64,000 nucleotides of DNA, taken from positions 11,017,830 to 11,081,829 of the forward strand of contig ML677386.1 of NCBI GenBank assembly GCA_007922305.1, read 5' to 3'. Of this stretch, positions 50,327 to 63,100 are shown in pieces. The translations under genes were made by a program, and so were the position numbers. The notes under the pieces are model-generated. The model made no database searches. It was not told where the DNA came from and saw only the letters and a list, made by a program, of their open reading frames with translations. The DNA is from Dermatemys mawii (lineage: Eukaryota; Chordata; Testudines; Dermatemydidae). How positions within the stretch are numbered: the stretch's first letter is position 1; each line of letters opens with the position of its first letter.

Positions 50327-50758
50327 CTTATCTTTTTAGAAAGATCTACATCATGGTGCTTGATATAGTGTGGGATTCTATTAGCTAATTTTTAAATACC
50401 CATTTTCCAGAATATCTAAAAATGTCTAAAGATGCAAACGTCAAAGCAGATTCTTAAATTGATCATAATGAATTTCAATTTAAATGTTCTGATTTTTGAG
50501 AAAGCAAAAACCAAGTTCCCCTGTTTTTTAAAATGTGCTGGTTAAAGTATATAAAGCAACAGCAAGATGCCTTCATTTTGTAATGTGATAGTTAGAAAAT
50601 AATGGTTTTCTTTCAAGTGAGCCTTTGTCCTAAATCCCTTAAGCTTGCATATCTCTTCCCTTCTTTCTTAGCATTAGGGTCTGTCTTCCATTATATATAA
50701 AATATATAATTCTCTAACCCCTGGATTATGGTAGTAAAAAGTCTCCTTTCTTTGACAG

Positions 50759-50849
50759 AGTGTACTACTACTTCTTGAAATGGAGGGAATGGAAGAAACA
50801 TCTGAAAGAATTCTTTTAGAGCCATACAAGTATTTACTTCAGTTACCAG
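50759..50849 (+). CDS. GGPS1: GGPS1 start-codon exon, residues 1-23; coding part from 50,780
   Basis: The acceptor tttgacag opens an exon whose ATG is at 50,780 with G at +4. It encodes MEGMEETSERILLEPYKY and then LLQLP, ending one base into a Gly codon. This matches the N-terminus of vertebrate geranylgeranyl diphosphate synthase in length and in the RILLEPYKYLLQLPG block. The enzyme is cytosolic and condenses farnesyl diphosphate with isopentenyl diphosphate to make GGPP for protein prenylation. The Asp-rich catalytic motifs are in later exons, which I looked for and did not find before 64,000. The exon ends CAG followed by gcaagt, a GC donor. Only 70 coding bases are present. Confidence 0.92.
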
Positions 50850-51009
50850 GCAAGTGTCCTTTTACCATTCTGTTGCGTTTGTCTGCTTGTCTTCAGAGAT
50901 TGATCAAATGCAAAAGAATAAGTAGAGGATAATTCTGTCCAGTCTTAACTTGTATGGAATTTGATTCTGAGCAGTTTAATTCTTTTATTGAAATAAATAG
51001 ACTAGAAGA

Positions 51010-51290
51010 AATCTAGCACTTCTGAGATTTTCTCTGAAGGTTTTAAAAGAGAACTGGATAAATTCCTGGAGGTTAAGTCCATTAATGGCTATTAGACAGG
51101 CTGGGTAAGGAATGGTGTCCCTAGCCTCTGTTTGTCAGAGGGGGGTGATGGATGGCAGGAGAGAGATCACTTGATCATTACCTGTTAGGTTCACTCACTC
51201 TGGGGCACCTGACATTGGCCACTGTCGGTAGACAGGATACTGGGCTAGATAGGCCGTACTGGGTCAGACCAAAGGTCCTTCTTATGAATT
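51010..51290 (+). mobile_element. CR1 3' end
   Basis: aactggataaattcctggagg, attaatggctattagacagg, then ggacctgacattggccactg-type phrases and gggctagataggccgtactg are the typical CR1 3' terminal sequence, with the ggtctgaccca-type block near 51,260. Confidence 0.8.
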
Positions 51291-51455
51291 GGATAGACCA
51301 GAGGGACACACTTCTTTCTCCCCCCATCCCCACTGCATTCTAAGGAGCCAATATACTGTCTAATGCAGTGGCTCTCAACCAGGAGTATGTGTATCTCAGG
51401 AGTACACAGAGATCTTCGAGAGATCAACTCATCTAGATATTTGTCTCATTTTACA

Positions 51456-52987
51456 TAGGGCTGTCGATTGATTGATTGATCACACTGTTAAACAATAATA
51501 GAATACAATTTATTTACATAATTTGGATGTTTTCTACATTTTCAAATATTGATTTCAGTTATAACACAGAATACAAAGTATACAGTGTTCGCTTTCTGTG
51601 TTTGATTAAATATTTGCACTGTAAGAACAAAAGATGCTGTTTTTTCAGTTCAAATACAGATATTATAGTGCAGTCTCTTTATAATGAAAGTTGAACTTAC
51701 AAATGTAGAATTATGTACAAAAAAGCACACTGCACTCAAAAACAACATCTAAAACTTTAGAGCCTACAAGTCCACTCAGTCCTACTTTTCATTCAGCCAA
51801 TCACTCAAATAAGTTCGTTTACGGTAGATAATGCTGCCCATTTGTTCACAATGTCACCTGAAAGTGAGAACAGGCGTTCACATGGGACTTCTATAGCCAG
51901 CATTGCTATATGCCAGATATGATAAACATTTGTATGCCCCTTGATACATTGGCCACCATTCCAGAGGACATGCTTCCATGCTGATAATACTTGTTTAATA
52001 ATATGGTAGTTAAATTTATGACTGAACTCCTTGGGGAAGAATTTTGTGTCTGTGGCTCTATTTTACCTGCATTCTGCCATATAATCCGAGACTATTATAA
52101 CGTGAAATGACTCAGCACATGCTGTTCATTTTAAGAACCATTTCACTGCGTATTTGACAAAACACAAAGAAAGTATGTGAAATTTCTAAAGATAGCTACA
52201 GCACTGACCCCAGTGCCTTCCAAAACCTGAGAGGAACGAGGTGTGGAGCATGCTCCACAAGTCTTTAAAAGAGCAGCACTCCGATACAGAAACTATAGAA
52301 CCCAAACCACCAAAAAAGAAAATCAACTTTCTGCTAATGGCATCCAATGTTCAGATGATGAAACTGAAGAGGCATCGGTCTACACCGCTTTGGATTGTTA
52401 TCAAGAAACACCCATCATCAGCATGTCCTTTGGAATGGTGACTGAAGCATGAAGGGACATATGAATGTTTAGCGCATCTGGCATGTAAATGTCTTGCAAC
52501 GCCGGCTACAACAGTGCCATGCAAACACCTTTTCTCACTTTCAGGTGACACTGAACAAGAAGTGGGCACATTATTTCCCATAAATGTAAACAAACTTGTT
52601 TGGCTGAATGAGAAGTAGGACTGAGTGGACTTGCAGGCTCTAAAGTGTTCCATTGTTTTTGAGTGCAGTTATGTAACAAACCCCCCCTACATTTCTGAGT
52701 TGCATTTTTGCTGTAAAGAGGGTGCACTTCAGTACATGTATGATGTGAACTGAAATTGTTTCTTTATCATTTTTACAGTGCAAATATTTGTAATCAAGCG
52801 AGTAGTGTACACTTTATATTCTGCATTGTAATTTAAATCAATATATTTGAAAATGTAGAAAAACATCCAAAATATTTAGTACATTTCAATGGGTATTGTT
52901 TAACAATGCAATTAAAACTGCTGTTAATCACAATTTTCTAATAGCGATTACTTTTTTGTTAATCACATGAGTTAATCAACAGTGCTA
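51456..52987. mobile_element. Inner hAT element with about 0.5 kb inverted arms
   Basis: Starts tagggctgtcgattgattga and ends gttaatcaacagtgcta. Flanks attttaca and gttttaca agree at 7 of 8. The left arm (51,456 to about 51,985) is the reverse complement of the right arm (about 52,425 to 52,987), including part of the transposase 3' end, so it is a foldback derivative. Confidence 0.8.
52190..52620 (+). pseudogene. Broken hAT transposase C-terminus (inner element)
   Basis: Plus-strand pieces read KPPKKKINFLLMAS-like linker, then LEWWLKHEGTYECLAHLACK and LATPATTVPCKHLFSLSG, the hAT dimerisation region with its LA-P-x-S/T-x-P-E/C-R-x-FS signature. The pieces are in different frames, with at least two frameshifts. 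No zinc finger or catalytic N-terminal half is present. Confidence 0.75.
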
Positions 52988-54525
52988 GTTTTACAACAAG
53001 TACATAAAAAGCACTAGTGAAGTCAATACAGACTAAAATTTCATAGAATTTGTTTGTTTATACTATATATACACTGAAATGTAAATTTTATTTGTATAAA
53101 ATTCATAAAAATGAGCAATTTTTTTTCAGTAATAGTGTGTTCATGTCTGATTTTTATAGGCAAGTAGGTCTTAAATGTGGTGAAACTTGCAGGGTATGCA
53201 AGAGAAATCAGACTTCTGAAGGAAATACAATAGTCTGGAAAAGTTAAGAACCACTTGTCCAATGTATTTCTGGTTGGCGAAACGGAAAGTACTAATGACT
53301 TGTTTCAGCTCTTGTGAAATAGACATGGTCAACCCTGAGCCTACTATTGACCTGTACCTTGGTGTATTGTTGGTTTCTCAGTTATGCTGTTTTCAGCGTG
53401 CTGCTTAAACAGTTGGTCATATACTAGAATTTTCCCTTGGCTCAATTTCCGCTGTTCTGGGTCACTTAATCTCCCAAGATGGTCAGCCAAGGGTTGTATA
53501 TTGATCTCAGGTCAGCTAGTAGTATGCTCAGAGGAGGGCCTCCTGTGAGACATGGTAACAATTCGGGCAGAAGGAAGCTGATCACTAGGACAATAACTCG
53601 CTAATCAACACCATAGCATATGTTGTGCCATGTGTACAGGTAAGTGGCTTCTGTAGCTTTCATCCCTGAGCAGTGAAGTATAGAAAATAAACTTGAGAAG
53701 CCATTAAAGCAGTGACTAGTGCCATACAGGAAAGAAATAATAAAACTGCTAGTGCATCACAGCAGTGACTTCCATCCAATTTGTACTGTGAACGCTTGAA
53801 GACTAAAAGTAAGTCTAATGAAAATGATGTAAATACCTGTGCACACTTGGGAGAAATTTTAGATGTGGTCAAGTGGCATTAATAGGTATACTCTAGGTAC
53901 AGATAGTCCTTTGGCATGCCAAATTTCTGACATAGGCAAGGTCTTGTAGTGAAACTTCCCTTTGGTTATGGTGAACTTCATTGTTAATCCCTATGAGTGC
54001 AGCAGTTATAGTCTGTACCACATATAATTCCAGTGTGACTATCAACTATTTCTGGTTGAAGTGGGGAAGAAGTTGCCAATAACGCTCATTCGTCCAGGCT
54101 AAGAGGAAATCCGTAACTTCTAATACAGCATGTCCCATTGGGAAGTAAATCAAAATGAATTTTTTAGTATTCCAAAGCGCCCCCCACCCCCCATGGCTGC
54201 CAGTAATTCCTGCAAATGCACCACTACTACTTGCCCTCTCTTCCAGGTTAAAGGAAATGTAGCTTCCTTCCCACTCTTAATAGTTAATGACCTTCTGGTT
54301 ATAAGGAAAATGCATTACATGTTAAATACTGAAGATGAACTAACTTTTTGCTAATGCATTGACTGTTTTGTAGTCACTGAAGCATAGTTTATCATAAACT
54401 CAGTAATGGGAATTCAGCACCTAAAGAGAAATCAGAAATAGACAGCAAAGATGGCTCTAGAAAAAGTTCTTTAAAAAAATAACTTGTAAATGTAGCTCAA
54501 CCTTTTTAAAATAGTTTTTAAAACA

Positions 54526-54891
54526 GAGCAGAACCTCTTTTATGAACACCTGAGTTACAAATGGCAAGTGGTCAACCACACACCTCATTTGGAACTGGAA
54601 GTATGTAATGGGGCAGCAGTAGAGAGAAAAAAACAAATACAATGAAGTTCTGTTAAATTAGTATTAAAAATGAGTTTTAAAACTTGACAAGGTAAGAACT
54701 TTCTGTGCTTGTTTCATTTAAATTAAGATGGTTAAAGCAGCATTTTTCTTCATAGTAAAGTTTCAAAGCTGTATTAAGTCAATGTTCAATTGTAAACTTT
54801 TGAAAGAATAATTTTTTGTTCAGAGTTATGAACACTTTGAGTTATCAGTAGCCTCCATTTTGGAAGTGTTTGTAACTCTGAGGTTCTACTG
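54526..54891. mobile_element. Mariner/Tigger-type MITE, copy 2
   Basis: gagcagaacctcttttatga at the left and gtaactctgaggttctactg at the right; the interior is homologous (inverted) to 16,905-17,303. The terminal dinucleotides are no longer clear TA. Confidence 0.7.
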
Positions 54892-55233
54892 TGATGTGTT
54901 CATTTCACCCTGTACTTTTTTGGTTATGAAACTGACTGTCCCTTTTGCTGATCTCATTTATCATTCTAATACTTTGGAGATTGACAGAAGGCTCTTCCAA
55001 AAGAAAACTCTAAGGGATCATCTAGAGTGTAAACGGAGGAAAAAAATGTCTGTATCCTGTGCTGTGTGGAAGAACATATGGTCATGGCTATGACCTGAGG
55101 TCTGTGGGGGATGTTGCTAGTCGTTCCTCAAAGTGTTAGCATATTCTCTAATTTAGAACGATGAGGGATAGTCTCTCAGATGGGTCAATCTATGAAAGAG
55201 ATGCATGGTTTTGTCAGTGACATTAGCAGAATA

Positions 55234-55802
55234 CAGTAGAACCTCAAAGATACAGATTCACTAATCAGCCAGATGTCGGGAACTGGAAATAAGCTATCAG
55301 CAGAGACAAAAAAACCCAAACCAGCAAATAGGCGCACATGGGCTGTCTCCCCCACCACCCCACTCACCAAAGTGCAGGGCGAGTGGTAGTGAATGCTGTG
55401 TTCCCCTCTCTCCCCATCTGGCTGGAAGAGGGACAAGCTTGAAAGCTTAGAGCCTTGGAAAGAAACTTCCTGAGTTGCTACTGAAACCTGGCCTGGAATG
55501 TAAGCTGCTGAAGCCCGAGCTCCGGTCTGCATGCTACACTCTGAAGGAGCAGCTCGGTTTTAAAGGGCCACAGCCTGCACTGTGCACCCGCTTATGCTGC
55601 AGTGCCCCAGGGTGCCTCATCACTTTTGCAACCCTGGAAGCTAGAACCAGCTGCCTTTGCCCACTCCCATTCACCAGGCAGCCCTGTAGAGCTGTGAGCC
55701 CTTGCTCCAAGCAGTCTGCCTTGAGGAGCATTCCACAGTGTCTTGTTCAGAGTTATGAACAACTTCCATTCCTGAGGTATCCGTAACTCTGAGGTTCTAC
55801 TG
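55234..55802. mobile_element. Mariner/Tigger-type MITE, copy 3, different interior
   Basis: Ends cagtagaacctcaaagatac and gtaactctgaggttctactg with TA at 55,232-55,233 and 55,803-55,804. The middle 350 bp is GC-richer and not shared with copies 1 and 2. Confidence 0.8.
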
Positions 55803-55984
55803 TAGCATGAAAGAAGCATGCAGAGTGTCATAGCTCTATTTGTGCATCTGCTTTGCTACCTCCTTTCTTTTGTGTTACCATACACCTTAATAATCTTCTG
55901 GAAAGAAGGATGCATGGTGAGGTAGAAAACCTTTTTCAGATGACAGTTACTTAGGTTAGTCAAGTCCAGAGAACACAGAACTTC

Positions 55985-56790
55985 AGAGGGACCCTAACCA
56001 AGCTAGCTGAATAGGTAGCTTAGCGGCAGATGAAGTTTGATGTTGATAAATGCAAAGTAATGCACACTTAGTGTGCAGAATACTACTTGCATACCTTAGT
56101 TTTAAACAGTATCTAGTCAGGAAAACATTGACATCATTATGGACAGCTCAGTAAAGATTTCTGATCAATATGCAGCTGCAATCAAAAGGCAATGTTAAGA
56201 TGTGTAAGGAATGAGGTGGTTAACAATTCAGGAAATAGCACTATAAATCAGTAGTTGAGGCCCTTATCTAGAATACTTTGGCAGTACTGGTCACTCTATC
56301 TTAAAGGAGGGAGAGCAAAGAAAGCTAATGAGCATGATTAGGGGTGGGGTATGGAAACCAGGGATTGGTTGTCTCTAGACTAGAATGGATATAACAAATC
56401 TAGAGAAGGTAGAACAGAAGTTCCTGGACTGATAAAACAAATGGGCATTCAGTGAAATTGAAATGTAACATTCTATAAGAAGGAAATGCTTTCTCACTTG
56501 GTATTTAAGTACTGTGAAACTCATTGCCACAGGATGTCACTGAGGACAAGAAGGTTTCAAGTTAGTTTTGGGCAATTATATGGGTAATCAGAATATCCAG
56601 ATGTCTTTAGTTACTCTTCTCTTAGAGTTCTGGAAGAGAGAAACCCTGAGCCATGAGGTTTTCTCTAAATATCAGACTAGGCTGAGATCTTCATGAGGTG
56701 CTGCTGGTCCTACTTCTATCTGGTTTCTTGCATCATTCTGTGAAGCATCTGGACCTGGCCACTGCAGAATACAGGTTTAAGTGGATAATA
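55985..56790 (+). mobile_element. CR1 LINE 3' region
   Basis: gatgaagtttgatgttgata, atgcaaagtaatgcacactt, and later attgccacaggatgtcactg and catctggacctggccactgc follow the CR1 order toward its 3' end. Many substitutions; no open frame. Confidence 0.7.
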
Positions 56791-57469
56791 GTCTGGGAAC
56801 ATAGTATAGTAAAACTTCATTCCATGTGTGAGGGATAGAAAGGAAAGCAATTTTTCATTTGATCTATAAAAATCTATGGAATCAATATTTCCTTGTTGTC
56901 TGTCTTTGTGGCATGGAGGGGGAAGAGTTCCCCCGACTCCTCCCAGCTGTGCATCCTCTGGCTAGTGAAAATTTTGATAAGTGTCAGAAATAGGTTCAGA
57001 GGAGTCTCACTCAAAAACACTTTCCCCATAAACTGCATGGTACCAAATATGACAAACCTAGACCAATTTTATATAGATAAATTCTAAAAATCAACTTTAA
57101 CACAGCAGTGCATTGATAAACACATTGATTTTGGCTATTGTAGGGGAGTCAGCCTTGACATGGAGGATTGAAAACATTCATCAAAGTAGTCGTCATTGTC
57201 ATCTCCATCAAAAGTAGAAACCTTCATTAGGTTCCGGGTGGCAAATAACCTCGTTTGCAGTTGGAGTCTCCATCTGGAACACTTTAGGTCTTCTGCTGAC
57301 TACAACAGTGCTATGCACGAGCTTCCCAAGGCTTAAGAATTCATTCCAAAACCCATAGAAAATTCCAACAGCTATTTGTAATGGTAGATTACATGTCACA
57401 TGATTTCCAAAACATATATGAAAACTTACTGAAGCACTCATATGTGAGGCTTTGCATTAAAGTGACAGC

Positions 57470-59760
57470 CTTGTGTTCTGCATGCTGATGCTGAAGTCCC
57501 TGAAACCCCTGATGCACCAGTTGAAGCACAGGTGTCTTTTTAAAAAATTTTTTTTTAAAAGCAGCTGCAAATAAGTCTCCAGTAATATGGAGACTAAATG
57601 CTTTCTTCTGCTTTTGATAGCTCCATGTCTTTTGCAGCTTTTAGAATATGCACTGTGACTTATTTCTGTAGATGGGATTGCTAAAAATTATATCCATATC
57701 CCATAATTAATCTTAAATGAGTCTCTTCAAGAACCTTTCTGTTTAGCGTTTGCTCTTCACTCCTATTCAGAAAAACGTGGTTTGTACTTGGCCTGTGCGT
57801 TTGCCATCACCATCACTTCCCCTCTCCCCATTAGAACCTCTGCAAAGCAGTTCATAAACTCCAGCTCAGTCACACAGTTTGCAGTAGTAAAATCAGTGTT
57901 TGTTTGCTTTTTTTACCTCTTGATGCAACATATTACACACATTCATGGAAATAATCCCTCCTGTCACACACAATTTATGTAGTTTGTGGAAGGCAAGTTT
58001 GTATTTATCCCAAAAATTAACAGATGCAACAGTCAGTCTTGCAAGTCATCCCTTTTCTACATGGCATTTAGTTAGTTTTGACAAGAGTTTTACCTCTGTC
58101 TCCATGCCATTTATATCACATCCAAAGTATTCTGTAAATGGCTTTAATTTTAGAAAGTCGTAGCTTTCATACTTTGGATTAAGGCAACAGACACCAAGAA
58201 CAGATTTTCAGAAAATCTTTTTTTAAAGTTCTCCAATCATTTGATCAAGCATTTGGAAAAAACATGTGTGACGTTGAAGGCTTCATCTAGAGGGGGTTAG
58301 TCTTCATTTAACACTTCAGTCAAAATGTATTCCTGAGGGCTTAGGCAACTTTCATACACTGCTGTGTACTCCCCAAACTTCAGGCAGCTTGAAATCCATT
58401 TTCTTAAGCGATTGTAAGGGCTTGACTCCATATTTAATCAAACACCTCTTCCAAATCGCTTATGTTCAGAAATTCACTGATTTGAGTGTTCACACCTAAG
58501 CATACCTGAGACAAGTCACACTCAGCTGCTTGCAAGTAGTCAGGTAACTTTAAGAAGTTGAAACCTACTTCACATCCAAAAGAGGACAATAAAGTCTGAG
58601 TCTGAACTAACACTTTGTGTGTCCACTGCCCTGTCACCTCTTGACATATCTTGATGATACTAGTGACACAAAAATGGATTAAACTGTCTCTTTCAGAGCA
58701 TTGCAAGCAGAAATGTGTCATACCCATGGAGTGTCACAACTTCAATTTCAAAACGTTGGGTTGTACTTCTTTTAGAGAGGCTATGAATTTAGTGAGTATA
58801 TCTGATCCGGGGGAGGGCTGGCGGGGGGTGGGATCCAATGTCTTTTTTTTGTTTTCTTTGCCTACGTCAACAATAATTCATTGGAGCCTGTGGTTGAAAC
58901 TCTGAAATGTGCAACGTTTGCCATACTTCTTCCCATAGGAACTTGCACACTAAAATTTCCACTCAAACGTTGGCACCACCATAAGTCTGAGAAATGCAGT
59001 TCTCTGTGCTAATACCACACTGACAATGTGTTCACCTATTTAAAGACTTTGTATCAAATGACTTGGCAAGATGGAAATAAAAAAAAATCTATCATATAGT
59101 GTTATGCAAATAATATCTCAGTGTAACTGCTTTGCTAACATCCTTAATTTTGTCAGCCAATGTAGAGAAAATATTAGCTTCTATCACTTCTTGTCTTACA
59201 CATTCAAATATATTGTATGATATGTTGAGTGACATCACATTGTATTGATGAATGTGTGTATTTTGTGTTGCATGTTTCATTTTCTTTAATATATCATTGT
59301 ATTTGGCTGTTAAAGTCAGGAGCTCCAGGAAGCTGCTGCTTTTTATTTTTTTCCAGTAATCCCCCAGACTGCAGTGAGTTGCAGGACATCTGCCACAACT
59401 GAGACACATGCTGTTCTCTTGCAGTAAAGCAAATCTGCGTCCGTAACTTGTGACTGAACTAAAAGACCATCTTTAACTGAATAGCTTTGAATGAAGCCTA
59501 CCTATACCACTTGACAGCTCTTGTGATTCTATTTTCATGCTGTTAGAATCCTGTATCCTTTGCCAGAGTGCTTTTTCAGTTGCTGAAACGATTACCAATA
59601 AACACAGATTTTTCCACAGCAGTGGAGGTTGGAAAAAAATCTGTATGGGAAGCAGTAAGCTGCATTTGGTATTTTGCTATATTCAATCCATGAACATAAA
59701 CCAACCTGTTCGTTTGAAATGGCTTACACTCGTTCTTGTATTTCATTTGAGGATAAGATC
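57470..59760 (-). pseudogene. Decayed ZMYM1-like (TTF zinc finger + DUF4371) hAT transposase
   Basis: Minus strand. At 59,603-59,531 a TTF-type segment reads FIGNRFSN, stop, KSTLAKDTGF, stop, QHEN, where the family has GF-x-NWK...GF-x-x-HE; the first stop replaces the Trp. At 59,409-59,092 a frame contains FLELLTLTAKYNDILKKM and EANIFSTLADKIKDVSKA, the DUF4371 domain with its ADE-T-D-equivalent reading ADKIKD. Toward 58,000 a weaker match (KPFTEYFGCDINGMETEVKL) looks like the C-terminal part. Many stops; surely dead. Element ends were not found. Confidence 0.65.
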
Positions 59761-59983
59761 TTAAGTGTGTGGTTGCTGTGGGCCATCTGATACAACTTGC
59801 ACAATATCACTTGGTCCTAGTGGAATCTTATTCCCTAGGACTACTTTATCAACTGGGTTCTATTTCAGCATCTGTTCACCATGTTACCCAGTCATTTCCT
59901 TCCAGTTTCCATTAATTCTCTCCTCCCTGCATATGCAGCCCTATGGAGAGGAGTGAGTAACCTCAGTCATGTCCGTCCGTTTT

Positions 59984-60002
59984 CCCCCCCCCCCCCCCCC
60001 CC
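59984..60002 (+). repeat. Poly-C tract
   Basis: About 19 C in a row, followed by an AC-rich stretch. Confidence 0.85.
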
Positions 60003-60168
60003 AAGCACACACACCCATCGCTGAGGTCCACACTCAAGTGATGGTGGTAATTGTGAGTCTTCTGCTCTGGGACCTTCATCTATCAGGTGGGAGAGACTGA
60101 GGGAAGGGGGGAAATCCCTGGCCACCTTTGTCAACCTACCTTGGCTTTCTTCTCCAGTTGCCCCATGG

Positions 60169-63100
60169 CTAGGTCCCTACCAATTTCACGGCCATGAAAA
60201 ACACACCATAGACCATGAAATAAGACTTTCCCTGTGAAATCTGATCTCTTTCTGGTGCTAGAAGCACCCCAGCAATGGTGGTTCCTAGCTCCATCTGGGC
60301 TGGGGATGGGTAGGTATTGGTGGTGGGAGGAGGAGGAGAAACCAGACCCTTCTCTGGGTGCCTCCCTTTGCTGCAGGATGCTCTGGGACTGGGAGCAGCC
60401 CTAGAGGTTCCTGCAGATGGAGGAGGCAGCAGGAAGTGGGCCTGATCTTCCTTGTGCTGCTGGGAGTGCCCAAACAGAGACCTCCTAGCTGCTTAATCCA
60501 AGCAGAGCTGGGGCAGGACAGGATTTGTTCTTACCCAAGAACAGTCCTGCAGAGAATCTCTCCTGGCTGCAGATAGCTCTACACCCCCTCATCCCCATTC
60601 ACTTCCTGTCCCCCTCCCTTTGCAGCTGCCTGGGGAGGGGACGTTGTACAGGGGACTGCCCCTCCTTCAAGATGCAATTATTAGCTTATTCTAATAAAAA
60701 GAAAGGTGAGGCACTTGACATTTGTTTGACTGATACTTTACAGTAGCAGATCACACACAGGGCTCAACTCACTGATTGGTAGATATGGACATTGGGGAGG
60801 TATTGTTGTATAGTAATCTCAGGAGATGTGCAATTACTGTAAAATGAGTGTTCAAAGTAAATCAAAAATCTCAAATTGCTGCAGCAGAGTGTGTTAAAGA
60901 ATTTGTAAACCAAACTATTTTGTCTAAGCTGGAATGTTTCATTGGATCACATACATTGGGCAACAGTTCAGTGTCTCTTAAACTCAAAGCCATCAAAGCA
61001 AAAAGAGGGCTGCAGATAGTGCATTGCTAGTAAACAAAAGTTTTTAAACTTTAAAAAAAAAAAAAAAAATTGGTCTCAGACCTCTAGCATTTAGCTAGAA
61101 TGGAACTTGTATGTATTTGCAAGTGCTAATGTGGCTTTGGAAGAACTTGATTACCCAAAGCTGCATGAGTAATTCAACAGAAGGTACACAACCAGCATTT
61201 TGTACAAAGTGCAAAGAAGCTACAGCAGAACTAACTTCCAAAAGTTTTTGCTACATGTTTTGAGGAGATCATGTCAAACTAACTCATGTGAGTCTTTTGC
61301 AGTTATTTCAGATGAGCAAGACTACTATACACTGCATGTTCTGTTTGGATTTTTATTTCTGACAAGGCCAAAGATGTATAGACAAAAAAGCTAACAGTGC
61401 TCACTGACTGCCTTTATTTGGGTGCTGTTAACTATACTACAGTTTCTCAAGTACTAATAATCAGTTTCAAAATACAGTAAGAACTTTGACAAAGTATCTG
61501 CTTCCATAAGTGACAATGCAGTTTGTGACAGTCTTTCAAATTGGTTCTTTGAGGTCTAATGACAAATGCTGTCCATATTGTGTGCAATGAACACATAATT
61601 TCTCTTGCAAGCTGTGGAGATGCAAGTTTGGTAAAAGTAATAAACTAGTCAGCTAAGTTTAAAAAGATATTTAAACACTGTTCTAACCTCAAACTTCAAT
61701 ACAGGCAGCACATTGGAAACACGACTGAAATTGGGGAACAAAAAATTGGACTTGCCTCAGAGCCAATAACTACTCATTGGAATTATTGATTTTGGCCTGT
61801 GCAATGCCATGTAGCTCAGCTAAAGTACTAGTCTCAGTTCATCTTGGAAGAGCTGACACTGACACAGAAAACACAGGCTTTAAGAGAACTGTCAACCCTT
61901 CTGAAGAATTCTAAGCTGAAAGGGGATGTTCGGTTTGTTTCCAAGAATACGTCCATGAGTCCTGTGGCAATCTTTTGGTTTGAATCTTGACATGTCACAA
62001 TCCACCAAGCGTCCAACAAAGTAATGGATGTATGTACTGTTCTGGGCTGAAGCACAGTCAAACAAAAACCACTCTGACAATGCTGAGTTAAATGCCAGTG
62101 CTCAGCAGGTGTGTTCTTGCATGGCAAAGAAGCTCAGACAATACTACTGTATGGGAAAGAGTCAAGTGGTGTAGCAAAAAATGACTCAAGTTTCATAACT
62201 TGCAGCAAGGTTCCTAAAAGCCTTGTGTGTCTTTGATCCTTCATGACTGCATCTGTTGGTGGTGGATTTAACCTCACTTAATGCAATTCCTGGCCTTGAT
62301 AAGAATTGTAGGCTGGAGGGCTACCTGCTTACAAAAAAACCTGCTTACAAAGATATTGCAGAAGAAGCAAATTGTAGTCTTCCTGTGCTGTGGTTTTGGA
62401 ACTCGGCAGAAAGCAGAATCCCCCATCTTGCAAGGCTAGCTCAGCATTGTCTGGCAATCCCAACAAACTCTGTGGATGCAGAGAGCAGTGTCTAAACACA
62501 GGCAGGTGTTTTTTAGTACAGAGACAGGGGATGAAGAAAGACAGTTGCATGGATGCTCCATGCTGACATTCAGTCAATGACATCTGAAACCAGAACCTTT
62601 TTTCATAGTCTTTGTTTTTGTTTTTAACTTAAGTCTGTGGCTCTCCAGTTTTAAGGCTACCAATTGAGCTCACAACCCTACAAAAGTCTGATGCTCGTAT
62701 CTACCAATTGGAGATTTTGAGCTCTGACTGTAGTTTGTTTGCTGTAAAGTATCAGTCAGTAAATTCTGTCAAGGTCATATGACTTTTCCTTATTTTATTG
62801 AAACAAGCTGCTAATTGCATCTGGAGGGGCGGGGGTGCACTCTGTAGAGTGACCCCCTCCCTATGTGTCTGCAGAGCAGTGGGGGCAAGGAGTAAGTGTA
62901 TGGGGAAAGGGGAGGGGTGGCCTGCAGAGCTTTCTGCAGCCAGGAGAGGTACCCAAGATCTTCCATACAGAGGAAAACAAATCTTGTTTTTCCCAAACTG
63001 GCCAGGACTAGCAGCTAGGAGCTCTTGGCTGGGGCACTTCCAACAGCATGGAAGAGATCACACCCACTTCCAGGAACCTCCTACAGCTGCAGGAAGCTCC

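Larger units (their letters stand above)
44689..50758 (+). other. GGPS1: Presumed GGPS1 first intron
   Basis: After the CpG island ends near 45,200 this is AT-rich intron. It carries the repeat at 45,825-46,380, a CR1 fragment at 46,640-47,430, T-rich tracts at 47,800-48,245 and a Penelope-like scrap at 50,218-50,326. I see nothing to name in 45,200-45,820 or 48,250-50,215. Confidence 0.65.
51366..53256. mobile_element. Outer hAT MITE, interrupted by a second hAT element
   Basis: Left end cagtggctctcaaccaggag and right end (complement) aagtggttcttaac are hAT termini, flanked by gtctaatg and gtccaatg (7 of 8). Its own sequence is 51,366-51,455 plus 52,988-53,256. The break falls exactly at the inner element. 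Confidence 0.8.

Noticed and set aside
51959..51990. Possible GGPS1 second coding exon (phrase like VPEDK)
   Set aside because: The ccagaggaca similarity is part of the hAT inverted arm on the other strand and has no splice sites or matching neighbours.
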